Shown here piece after piece: positions 17,411 through 24,560 of a DNA stretch of 64,000 nucleotides. Each line of letters begins with the position of its first letter. Positions within the stretch are counted from its first letter, which is position 1. The DNA is from PALSA-188 sp963720075 (lineage in GTDB: Bacteria; Acidobacteriota; Terriglobia; Terriglobales; Acidobacteriaceae), in assembly GCA_963720075.1 (NCBI GenBank), contig CAVREG010000019.1, forward strand, positions 1,116,001 to 1,180,000, read 5' to 3'. A model generated the notes under the pieces. That model worked only from the letters and a program-made list of their open reading frames with translations. It made no database searches and was not told the DNA's origin. A program made the position numbers and the translations under genes.

Positions 17411-17698
17411 ATGAGCCGAGCAATCGTAAACCTTGCAGAGCTGAAGCAGGCATGCAAACGCTTGCTAGCTAGAATGTCGGATGAATTCGATTCAGGCAAC
17501 CAATCTGTAATCTTCATCGCTGATCGTGACAGCCTTCAGATTCAAATCGGTAGTTCCACGGAGACGATTTCAGCAGAGGTTCTACAACGAGGACGCGAAT
17601 CAGTGCCCTGTTCAATGTTCTGGAACATGGCCCACACGCTACGTTTATATCGAGAGAAAAAGGTTGAAATCGTAGTCTTAGAAGATGAATTGAATTGA
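17411..17698 (+). CDS. Small unknown protein, possible single-domain sliding-clamp-like fold (paralogue 2)
   Basis: The 95-residue product is a close paralogue of the protein at 8429 (shared MSxxIVNLAE start, ACKRLLARMSDEFDSGNQSV, FIADRDSLQIQI). The last strand pair is cut: after EDELN a two-base deletion relative to paralogue 1 brings in a stop, while the following DNA still spells the lost end (ERMVFR) in another frame. So this copy is C-terminally truncated, perhaps inactive. Homology between the copies begins about 30 bp before the start codon, so the ribosome site (GGGAGATAAGG) is shared. Confidence 0.55.
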   Translation: MSRAIVNLAELKQACKRLLARMSDEFDSGNQSVIFIADRDSLQIQIGSSTETISAEVLQRGRESVPCSMFWNMAHTLRLYREKKVEIVVLEDELN

Positions 17699-17965
17699 AC
17701 GAATGGTTTTCCGTAGGTCGAAGCTGAGAGCCTAAGGCTTAGCACTCTGAATCCGGCAGCTCTTGCGCTGTGGGCGTCAATCAATGTCGAGCCGACAAAT
17801 CTTTGAAATTGAAAATGTACGGAGTCTTAAAAGTAAAGCAGTCGGTCAAACGGACGCAGCGATATGCGCCGTCGATCTTTGTCTTCAGAGCATTCGACTC
17901 CCAATGTACTGGATTCAATCCTAAGGGGGACGCGGCAAGGTCAGCGCGAACCTCGGAAACCCTAA

Positions 17966-18898
17966 TTAATAATTAGGGCTTAACGATCTTCCAGTGAGGT
18001 CCGTGAGCTTCTTCGCTGAGGCCAATTTATCAAATGTAGTGTAGCGCGGCCCTTGCATGGTGCCCTGGGGTGCGTCTGCGAAGGGAATCGGCCCTATCGG
18101 TCTTGCTTTCATCGAAAAAATCAACTTGTATTTGCCACCTTCGCCATAGGGTTCGATGCGGTCGACAGGCGCATAATGAGTAATGGCCGAGACTGGCTGC
18201 GTTTGATAGGCCGCGATGTACTTAATTTTTTCTAACATGCCTCCTGATATGCGAATCGCGTACCAGCAGTCCTCTCCGAGAAAAACTTTATCGAAGCCAT
18301 CTTTCTGCGCGGGTACGATAATCGTGTCAGGTTGCGGGGCGGATTGCTTCTGGGAAGGCGGTGGGATGGTCGAGGTCCTCGGGGTGGCTACTGCCTTTGG
18401 AAATTCAAAAGCTCGAAGTCCAACCAGAGGAAGAATTTGAAGAACCTCTTTTAGGAATGCTTGAGTATCCCCTCTTTCTGCCTCCGTAAGGCCGGGTTCC
18501 TGCGGAGCATTGCCATTGTCCAGCCGACAACGGCCCGTTGCGGTCGCACGATTCACCAAAGAATACTCCAACCATGTAACATGGGCGCGATTGAGGCCGC
18601 CACTGTTTGAGACAAAGACAATTCCCCAGTCCCAAAAATCTTTGTTTTGGTAGTGGCTTTCGATGCGATTTCGCACGCCGTCTGCTTGTCCTACGTAAAT
18701 CGTGGGAAGGTCGTCTTCTTGATAGCCCACCAGAATGTAAATGCCTGCCCGAACGAACTCCGAACGCTGTTTGACCTCGACCCATTTAGAGCGCGGGAAC
18801 ACAATGCCCAGTCCTGTCCAATTCATACGGTCGATGAGCCGGAGTCCCTCGGGGTCCCCGTCGGGTACGAAAATGCGTATCGTGAAAGGGTCGGGCAT
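17966..18898 (-). CDS. GIY-YIG nuclease-family protein
   Basis: From ATG 18898 the 310-residue protein carries a GIY-YIG domain near residues 50-120: AGIYILVG, then PTIYVGQADGVRNRI, then ALVTWLEYS-like helices (HVTWLEYSLVNRA). A Pro/Gln-rich linker (about 195-215) leads to a C-terminal domain of unknown type (WYAIRISGGMLEKIKYIAAY, GPIPFADAPQGTMQG). Such proteins are predicted DNA nucleases of mobile or defence loci. An upstream ATG at 19012 would add 38 residues unlike the family. It converges with the preceding plus-strand gene and is divergent to the small gene at 19203. Confidence 0.75.
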   Translation of the reverse strand: MPDPFTIRIFVPDGDPEGLRLIDRMNWTGLGIVFPRSKWVEVKQRSEFVRAGIYILVGYQEDDLPTIYVGQADGVRNRIESHYQNKDFWDWGIVFVSNSGGLNRAHVTWLEYSLVNRATATGRCRLDNGNAPQEPGLTEAERGDTQAFLKEVLQILPLVGLRAFEFPKAVATPRTSTIPPPSQKQSAPQPDTIIVPAQKDGFDKVFLGEDCWYAIRISGGMLEKIKYIAAYQTQPVSAITHYAPVDRIEPYGEGGKYKLIFSMKARPIGPIPFADAPQGTMQGPRYTTFDKLASAKKLTDLTGRSLSPNY

Positions 18899-19202
18899 TC
18901 TCTGTCGAATCGTTTCTGTCGATGACTCTTTCTGCCGCTGAAAAAAGGTAAACGCTAGATTACCAGAGAGAGTTGGCTTTCTCGACGCATTGGTGACGCC
19001 CGTAAGTGGCAAAGGCTAGGAATGCTATCGAAACGATGGTTTCTGAATATCACCATATCGGTAAGGACTCGATCTCACCAAATTCGTCATTCACGACTCG
19101 CGGAAGCGAGAGAGAGCAAGAGCGAAAGGACCTGATAACGCAAGTCGGCGGATTGCTTCGAATTCAACAGGCGAACATAAGGCGAAGATATAGAATGTTC
19201 AG

Positions 19203-19388
19203 ATGGAAGAAGGACGAAAGCGTGTGCTTGGGATCATTGCTGGAATTTTGGTCGCGCGTCATTTGAAAACGGCGGATGACTTATTCGGAAGTCCTCGAGG
19301 AAGCCCAAGAACTGACGCGATGGTCGCTGCAGCCGTTCAATGGGCGGACTGCATTATGAAAAAGATTGATAACGTATTCGGGAAATGA
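19203..19388 (+). CDS. Small conserved-type protein coupled to a nuclease-like gene
   Basis: A 61-residue protein (MEEGRKRVLGIIAGILVARH, ending AVQWADCIMKKIDNVFGK). Its stop overlaps the start of the next gene by four bases (ATGA). The pattern ILxARxL ... VxAAVxWAxxIMxxID matches a widespread family of small hypothetical proteins seen near nuclease and plasmid genes; its function is unknown. It is probably an all-helical partner or regulator of the following protein. Confidence 0.6.
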   Translation: MEEGRKRVLGIIAGILVARHLKTADDLFGSPRGSPRTDAMVAAAVQWADCIMKKIDNVFGK

Positions 19389-20230
19389 CTCACCAGTTCA
19401 TCAATACCCAAGCGTCTGCTGGATTGGTGCGACGCGAGCTGAGTGACCGGGCACAACAATACGCTCGGAATCATAACTTGCCGCACAGCCTCAGTTACGG
19501 TGAATCGCCGACTGTGTGCTTCGAATGCTTCGACAATGACTCCCGACACGGAAATTTCCTGCCCGCTACTTACAATGCAATCATCAAGAACCCGAATTGG
19601 CGGCGGCGGATGAGGAAGGTACATTCCCAGGGTCGCAGATCCTTTCCTCGGAATGAATATACGATTATCCGGAAGGAACTCGATACATGCGCGAGTTCCG
19701 ACGCTCTCCTGATGACCGTGTTTTGCCACAGAGGTGTGCTTCGACACGAACAGGTTTGTTCGCTGCTTAGCGTGAGTCGAGGATCAATCCCAGAATTTGG
19801 ATTTCGAGCTTGCGTTCCACTGATAAAGGGAAAAGCAGATCGTACGGAAGTGGATATGCTACTAGATCAAATACTGATTGAAGCGAAATTGACTGAGAGC
19901 GATTTCCAGCGTGCTCCGAAGAAAGCTATGGACTCCTATCGCGATTTCCATGAAGTATTCGACTCGAAAGAATTGCCTCATAGCGAGCGACATTATTTCT
20001 CGTATCAGCTTTTGCGAAATGTCCTGGCCGCACACGCTTCCGATTGCAGATTTTGCTTGCTTACCGATGCAAGAAGGCCGGAACTAATTGAAGCCTGGTA
20101 CGCCGTCATGAAATGCGTGAAGCCGGTGGAATTGCGAGTACGTTGCCAGATCCTGACATGGCAAGAGTTGGCGCTGGCTTTGCCTGCGGGATTGCGAACA
20201 TTTTTGAGAATGAAGTATGGAATCGAATGA
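19385..20230 (+). CDS. Putative PD-(D/E)XK nuclease-like protein
   Basis: 281 residues, no signal peptide. The middle contains HGNFLPATYNAIIKNP (about residues 57-72) and SSDALLMTVFCHRGV (about 103-117), resembling a family of uncharacterised restriction-like proteins. The segment DRTEVDMLLDQILIEAKLTE (about 151-170) reads as the D...(D/E)xK core of a PD-(D/E)XK nuclease, with E-A-K as catalytic triad end. A helical C-terminal half follows. The catalytic reading is inference from motif spacing. Translation is coupled to the small gene before it, and module repeat copy 4 follows about 30 bp after the stop. Confidence 0.6.
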   Translation: MTHQFINTQASAGLVRRELSDRAQQYARNHNLPHSLSYGESPTVCFECFDNDSRHGNFLPATYNAIIKNPNWRRRMRKVHSQGRRSFPRNEYTIIRKELDTCASSDALLMTVFCHRGVLRHEQVCSLLSVSRGSIPEFGFRACVPLIKGKADRTEVDMLLDQILIEAKLTESDFQRAPKKAMDSYRDFHEVFDSKELPHSERHYFSYQLLRNVLAAHASDCRFCLLTDARRPELIEAWYAVMKCVKPVELRVRCQILTWQELALALPAGLRTFLRMKYGIE

Positions 20231-20260
20231 TCGCTGCCTTTGTGCTCTAAAATGTCAGAA

Positions 20261-20366
20261 CTGCAGTGACGTTGCCGTATACCAGAATCACCCTCCCTAT
20301 ACCTCATAGAACCTCCCGTCGCTCGCCTAGTACTCTATAAACCTGGCTAGTTTCAATGCCTCAGCA
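20261..20366 (+). repeat. Module repeat, copy 4
   Basis: The shortest copy. It keeps GCAGTGACGTTGCCGTATAC and CTCGCCTAGTACTCTATAAA but lacks the central TCAGTGGCACTTTCCC block and the first stem is weak. It starts about 30 bp after the nuclease-like stop. Confidence 0.75.
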
Positions 20367-20468
20367 CCCAAAACATCCACTTTCGGAATCCAGCAGCAGA
20401 ATTTAGGGTAATTGCCCAAATACCGGTCCGAGCAGAGCGAATTTCGGCTCAGTAATTTATCATTAGGC

Positions 20469-21122
20469 ATGCTTCCAAGTTTCCACTCCATGCCGTTAGG
20501 CCGATCACGTGTCGCGTTTTCCCATCCTGATTGGCTTTTTGAAATTAAGTGGGATGGTTTTCGGGCACTTGCATACATTGAGCGCGGAGAATGCAGGCTG
20601 GTTTCTCGGAATGCGAACACATTCAAATCGTTCCCAGCTCTGAACATCGGTTTGTCGCTGGAATGCTTCGCAAAGGCCGCAATTCTTGATGGGGAAATTG
20701 TGTGCCTGGACGAAAATGGTGCCTCTCAGTTTGAAGATTTGATGTTTCGGCAGGGCGAGCCAAGATTTCAAGCATTCGATTGCTTATGGTGCGATGGCGA
20801 AGATTTGAGATATTTGCCGCTGACAGATCGCAAGCGCAAGCTACGCAGCATTGTTCCCGGAATTGGCGAACGGCTCCTGTACACGGATCATGTAGAAGCT
20901 TCAGGCGAGCAATTATTCCAGTTGGCCTGTATGCGCGACCTCGAAGGCATCGTAGCGAAGCGAAAGTTCGATCCATATCTGCATAGTGGCGAAACTAGCT
21001 GGTTGAAGATTCGCAATCGTGACTATTCCCAGTGGGTCGGACGTGAAGAACTATTTGAGAAAGAGCGTAGCAGCAGTCCCGATCTGCATGGATGGGACCG
21101 TTGTGCCTCGATCTGCGCATAA
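20469..21122 (+). CDS. Stand-alone ATP-dependent DNA ligase catalytic domain
   Basis: A ligase adenylation domain of the LigD type: motif I EIKWDGFRALAY with nucleophilic Lys (about residue 25), motif III ILDGEIVCLDENG, motif IV region FQAFDCLWCDGEDL, and motif V EGIVAKRK plus SWLKIRN. About 217 residues from ATG 20469 (an upstream TTG at 20412 is also open). The usual C-terminal OB domain is absent, leaving only a short tail. DNA end joining with Ku or nick sealing is the family role; whether this minimal form seals alone is unknown. The gene for a small HTH protein follows 13 bp downstream. Confidence 0.85.
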   Translation: MLPSFHSMPLGRSRVAFSHPDWLFEIKWDGFRALAYIERGECRLVSRNANTFKSFPALNIGLSLECFAKAAILDGEIVCLDENGASQFEDLMFRQGEPRFQAFDCLWCDGEDLRYLPLTDRKRKLRSIVPGIGERLLYTDHVEASGEQLFQLACMRDLEGIVAKRKFDPYLHSGETSWLKIRNRDYSQWVGREELFEKERSSSPDLHGWDRCASICA

Positions 21123-21135
21123 CTTGAAGGAGAAT

Positions 21136-21456
21136 ATGCCGAAACGCAAGTCGGTTAAGGAACCGATGGCCGGAGCGGAGCCGCTTAAAGGCTGGCAAGC
21201 GATTTCGGATTTTCTAGGACAACCGACTTCGGTGGCGCAGCGGTGGGCCAAGACGGGAATGCCGGTTACGAAAAAAGGGAGATTCGTAATGGCTTCCCCT
21301 GATGAACTGAATCAATGGCTCGGGCGCGAATCAGCTGGAGAACCGGTGAACGTAGCGACAGCAGAAACCGACATGACTGCAGAATTGAAGCGAGGCCTTG
21401 CATACATCCGAAACGACAAGAAGCAGCCGCCGAAGAAGAGGAGTTCCAAAAAATAA
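21136..21456 (+). CDS. Small HTH-type protein paired with the DNA ligase
   Basis: ATG 21136 with GAAGGAGA upstream gives 106 residues. The core LKGWQAISDFLGQPTSVAQRWAKTG, then GRFVMASPDELNQWLGRE, resembles the HTH_17/excisionase-like helix-wing pattern (GW..IA.FLG....VQRW) found in acidobacterial regulators. The tail is Lys/Arg-rich (KKQPPKKRSSKK) and fits DNA contact. It sits 13 bp behind the ligase gene, probably one transcript, and is followed by module repeat copy 5. Likely a DNA-binding partner or regulator. Confidence 0.65.
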   Translation: MPKRKSVKEPMAGAEPLKGWQAISDFLGQPTSVAQRWAKTGMPVTKKGRFVMASPDELNQWLGRESAGEPVNVATAETDMTAELKRGLAYIRNDKKQPPKKRSSKK

Positions 21457-21480
21457 CCGCAAGCGGCGCAAATCGGCGTG

Positions 21481-21592
21481 AAATCCAGTGACGTTGCCGT
21501 ATACCAGATTTACCCCTCCTATTCCCCCACCGGCCTCCCCGTCATTCGCCTAGTGCCGTATAAACCCGGCTAGTATCGCTGTCTCAGACGTT
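21481..21592 (+). repeat. Module repeat, copy 5
   Basis: Starts 24 bp after the HTH-protein stop: AAATCCAGTGACGTTGCCGT, then GTCATTCGCCTAGTGCCGTA and AAACCCGGCTAGTATC, ending TCTCAGACGTTACAAAT as in copy 1. Its first stem is AAATC/GATTT instead of AATGCTG/CAGCATT, a paired change. Confidence 0.85.
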
Positions 21593-21689
21593 ACAAATGC
21601 CAATTATGCCGACAAACGATGAAGATTGACGAAAACTCTTGCAGACTCTGAATCGGCGGTAACTTTTAAAATTTACAAATGTCATAGGC

Positions 21690-22280
21690 TCAGTGTTCGC
21701 CGACGTTCGCCGCATGGGCAAGAATCTTAGGAAGATCCGCCCGCCTTACGTACCGAAGATGAAAATCCCCTGGACCAGCCACACCATCCGGTTTGTCAAT
21801 GTATTTTGTTTCAGAAACCGGAATAAACTTGTCTAGCATTCGATTCACGCCGACATTGCGTGTCCGAGTCTGATGAATTAGTTGCGATATGGGCGCCAGA
21901 TCAAAGTATGCCTTGATGCGGTATGGATACAAGGCGGTTGAAATGCCTTTTGCACGCAAGTTGGACACGATGATGTGCCAGTGGGAATAATTCACATCCT
22001 CGGAGTACCGATTGAGGAACGTATAGCCGACAAGTTTTTCATCCAGGACTATCGCGAAAGAAATGGCGGGTTGGCTTGGGTCGCCCGTACGAATGGCGTT
22101 CGAGAATCTCCTATGAATATCTTCCTCTGACCCAAGGAGTTTCCGATCAACTCCCATGAATGCGAGGTCTTCATCGGGCATTAAGAGCCAATAGTCAATA
22201 ATTGCTGGAAGATCAGCAGGAGTAAGGTCTCTTAAACTAGCTATCCCGCTGGCTGTTTGGACGGACACGAATATTGACAA
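21690..22280 (-). CDS. GNAT-family N-acetyltransferase
   Basis: The protein has the layout of a GNAT acetyltransferase: IASLRDLTPADLPAIIDYW at the start, a central beta sheet (ISFAIVLDEKLVGYTFLNR), and HWHIIVSNLRAKGISTALYP, where LRAKGIS sits in the acetyl-CoA loop position. The substrate is unknown. I place the start at TTG 22280, preceded by GGAG; an ATG at 22355 is in frame but lies inside the boundary repeat and would add 25 residues unlike the family. It is the only minus-strand gene of the last module. Confidence 0.7.
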   Translation of the reverse strand: MSIFVSVQTASGIASLRDLTPADLPAIIDYWLLMPDEDLAFMGVDRKLLGSEEDIHRRFSNAIRTGDPSQPAISFAIVLDEKLVGYTFLNRYSEDVNYSHWHIIVSNLRAKGISTALYPYRIKAYFDLAPISQLIHQTRTRNVGVNRMLDKFIPVSETKYIDKPDGVAGPGDFHLRYVRRADLPKILAHAANVGEH

Positions 22281-22605
22281 CTGATTCTCTCCACCGGCTC
22301 CCCAATGCGAAAACGGAATTCTAGCCCGGAGCTGACCCCTAAATGCTATTAACACGAATTAACATCCCTGCCACGTGATACGACCCCCGTTTGCGCCGTA
22401 GTCGAAGACGTTAATGCCCACGAGACTACGTTAAGCCGTAGGTTTTGAAGTTTTGTTGGTTTTGGAAGTGAGTCCACCCATCCAAGGTGGATTCAACGGT
22501 CTCAGGACCTGTTTCTGCTTTTGTGACTTAGCGAACACTTCGGGTTTCGCCTTTGATGTTCAAAATGTGCCGCTTGGCTTCCGCCAGGGGGTGCAAGATT
22601 ACAAT
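22281..22605. other. Intergenic region with the right boundary repeat
   Basis: Besides the repeat at 22334-22365, this gap holds a TCCACC/GGTGGA inverted repeat (22473-22491) without a T-run. No gene is seen. Confidence 0.4.
22334..22365 (+). repeat. Boundary repeat, right copy (contains TTAACACGAATTAACA)
   Basis: GACCCCTAAATGCTATTAAC followed by ACGAATTAACAT. It equals 5449-5480 over 30 bases with one change and in the same orientation. The two copies lie 16.9 kb apart and bracket the module array. Confidence 0.65.
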
Positions 22606-22977
22606 TTAAAATGGTCCCTTTTTCCGCAGACTTATAGTTTTTTTAAAAATGGCCTTCCCAGTGTGCACGTCCCTAAACTCGATCTTCACCATTGGCTTCC
22701 CTTGCTTCAGAGCAATTGAAAGAGCTTTCCATCCGACATCACCGCACGAGCATGATTGGCAAAATCTTAGAGCCTTTTCTGATAATTCGAGATGGCGATC
22801 TGGTCCTAGTATCGCCATGATCGCCAGATCATCGAGCATTAAGTATTGATCAGAGAGTTTGACAACTCTTGTCTTGCCATTCTGGATCAGTCTGATGGGC
22901 CCAGAAATTCCGTGTTCAACAACGACTGTTCCAACAGAGCGGAACTGCCCTTTCAGCGGATGTGCGGGCTTCGGCAA
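22606..22977 (-). CDS. Hypothetical protein, 123 residues
   Basis: I do not recognise this protein. It starts MPKPAHPLKGQFRSVGTVVV, has alternating hydrophobic residues suggesting a beta-rich first half (GPIRLIQNGKTRVVKL), a CQSCSCGD cluster that could bind a metal, and a basic C-terminus (KKTISLRKKGPF). There is no signal peptide. It is on the same strand as the 326-residue gene upstream and may share its transcript, about 185 bp apart. Composition is protein-like; no other support exists. Confidence 0.5.
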   Translation of the reverse strand: MPKPAHPLKGQFRSVGTVVVEHGISGPIRLIQNGKTRVVKLSDQYLMLDDLAIMAILGPDRHLELSEKALRFCQSCSCGDVGWKALSIALKQGKPMVKIEFRDVHTGKAIFKKTISLRKKGPF

Positions 22978-23162
22978 AATGCTCCCTCTTGCTACTTGGA
23001 CTGGTCGAGAATATTTCTTTGAACAGAATTTTTGGTTGCTCGACCGCCGTTACAGACTAAACCCTGGGAGTTACCCAAACCCGGGTCACCAGGTTGGCCC
23101 GAAGTGGAACCCGTCGCGACGCTACGTATATGTCAACGAACTGCGAAGTTGCCCGCTGTTGT

Positions 23163-24143
23163 TTAACCACGTGGCTGCAGTTGTGTCGGCTGTAGGAGTT
23201 TAGGTTTACTGGCTGCCTTCTTCTGTTCTGCAATGCGCAGTCGGATCGTCTTAACGTTAGCTGCCGTGATGCTTTGTCCAGTGGCCGCCAGGAACACTCG
23301 AGAAATAAACCGGTTGATTGCAGCAGAAGTGGCTGCACGTTTGCCTTTCAAGTATTGCCGCCCTTCGCGATGGGCCGGATTCCCAATAAACGGTTTATGA
23401 GCGAAACTAACAATTGTTTTTTCGAGGCTAGACACTGCATCGTGTTCAAGTTCATGTGAACTCGGAAGCGCGGGGAGATACCTCCAAACCCTCCGTTCAT
23501 ATTTGAACTTTTCCGCCAGAGTACGTTCCTGACTGGATTTCCTCAATCGAGGATGAATCATGGCCGCATTCCACGCCTCAATTTCTTCAAGACGATTGCG
23601 GAGTCGCTCCAAGGCTTTCCTCGATGGGTCGAAGTTCAAGGCTCCCTCTACCAACTGCTCGATCTCTGGCTCGACTGCGGCCTCAGCCTTTGATAAATAT
23701 TTCAAGCTGTTAGCTATATGCCTCCCCGCATAGTTAAAACGCTTTTTCCCTTCCCTAAACATGGCCGCGGAATGACGAGCAACGGTACTCCGGTATTCGT
23801 TTTCGACCAATCCAGCCATGACAGCGTAGGTCTCCCTCGCAAAGTGATCTATCTTTTTCTCGTCAAGCTCGCATTCACCCATTGATACGAGAAGATCCAA
23901 AAACGCGTTTCCCAACTTCCCTTCCTTCCCCTGGTCGGTATCAAGCGATGTCAGGAATTTTGTGTACGACTTCAACTTGAGAGTGCCCTGAGTAGGAAGG
24001 TGATAAATCTTCGAAGAGGCTTCTGGTGGTTTCATATCGGCATTACAGTCAAAGAACTCAGCAATGGAAACTAGGCAAGGGTAGCTAGCCTGCAACCGAC
24101 AGTAGTCTAACGCACCCATCCCCGACTTCACGGTTTCGCACAT
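23163..24143 (-). CDS. Hypothetical helical protein, 326 residues
   Basis: Unrecognised. The sequence is mostly predicted helix with many Glu/Lys/Arg residues (KALERLRNRLEEIEAWNAAM, VEPEIEQLVEGAL) and a basic tail (RIAEQKKAASKPKLLQPTQL). No signal peptide, membrane segment or catalytic motif is seen. It is divergent to the zinc-ribbon gene at 24273 across a 130-bp gap with a perfect palindrome. Being at the left of a replication/integration gene cluster, it may belong to that mobile element. Confidence 0.55.
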   Translation of the reverse strand: MCETVKSGMGALDYCRLQASYPCLVSIAEFFDCNADMKPPEASSKIYHLPTQGTLKLKSYTKFLTSLDTDQGKEGKLGNAFLDLLVSMGECELDEKKIDHFARETYAVMAGLVENEYRSTVARHSAAMFREGKKRFNYAGRHIANSLKYLSKAEAAVEPEIEQLVEGALNFDPSRKALERLRNRLEEIEAWNAAMIHPRLRKSSQERTLAEKFKYERRVWRYLPALPSSHELEHDAVSSLEKTIVSFAHKPFIGNPAHREGRQYLKGKRAATSAAINRFISRVFLAATGQSITAANVKTIRLRIAEQKKAASKPKLLQPTQLQPRG

Positions 24144-24200
24144 ACCGGTTCAATTTCTCTAATAGGTTCAAGAATGCACATCGAAATTGTTTCTAACCCA

Positions 24201-24212
24201 TCAGGCGCCTGA
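24201..24212. promoter_or_regulatory. Perfect 12-bp palindrome, possible operator
   Basis: TCAGGCGCCTGA lies in the gap between the divergent genes at 24143 and 24273, about 60 bp from each start. Perfect two-fold symmetry and position fit a dimeric repressor site; no regulator can be assigned. Confidence 0.35.
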
Positions 24213-24272
24213 CATGGCTGAATGGTCCTTACGAGGCACACCAAGCTTCGTCAAAAAAATAAGGAGAACTTC

Positions 24273-24500
24273 ATGTCGAAACCCCGTAAGAGCGCTTCCA
24301 AAGTCACGTTACCGAAGAAAAAGGATTCACGATTCAGCTTCCCCCGCTCGTGGACCCGAGTGATAGATCGAGTATTAGGGTCTCTATGCTTACGCTGCGG
24401 GAAATGGCTTAAGGTCGGCCGACGCGTAACTCCTCTCCGCAGAGTCTTTTGCTCCAGTTGCGCGGCGCATATCGCAAAGCAGAATTTCACGAAGAACTGA
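24273..24500 (+). CDS. Small zinc-ribbon-like basic protein
   Basis: 75 residues from ATG 24273, preceded by AAGGAGAAC. It is very basic (KSASKVTLPKKKDSRF) and carries CLRCGKW and, 21 residues later, CSSCAAH, a CxxC pair as in zinc ribbons. Family unknown; nucleic-acid binding is likely. It opens the plus-strand replication/integration gene cluster. Confidence 0.55.
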   Translation: MSKPRKSASKVTLPKKKDSRFSFPRSWTRVIDRVLGSLCLRCGKWLKVGRRVTPLRRVFCSSCAAHIAKQNFTKN

Positions 24501-24560
24501 TGCCCCATTGAAGAGAGCCACATGAGCGGATAACTTTCGGCCGGAGGATCGGGCGACAGG

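Noticed and set aside
5751..21592. Module repeats as a CRISPR array
   Set aside because: Copies are kilobases apart with genes between them and over 100 bp long; there are no regular spacers or cas genes.
5751..21592. Module repeats as standard integron attC sites
   Set aside because: They lack recognisable GTTRRRY/RYYYAAC ends and overall fold-back pairing of the two ends, and no integron integrase is in the window. A cassette-like role is kept only as a hypothesis.
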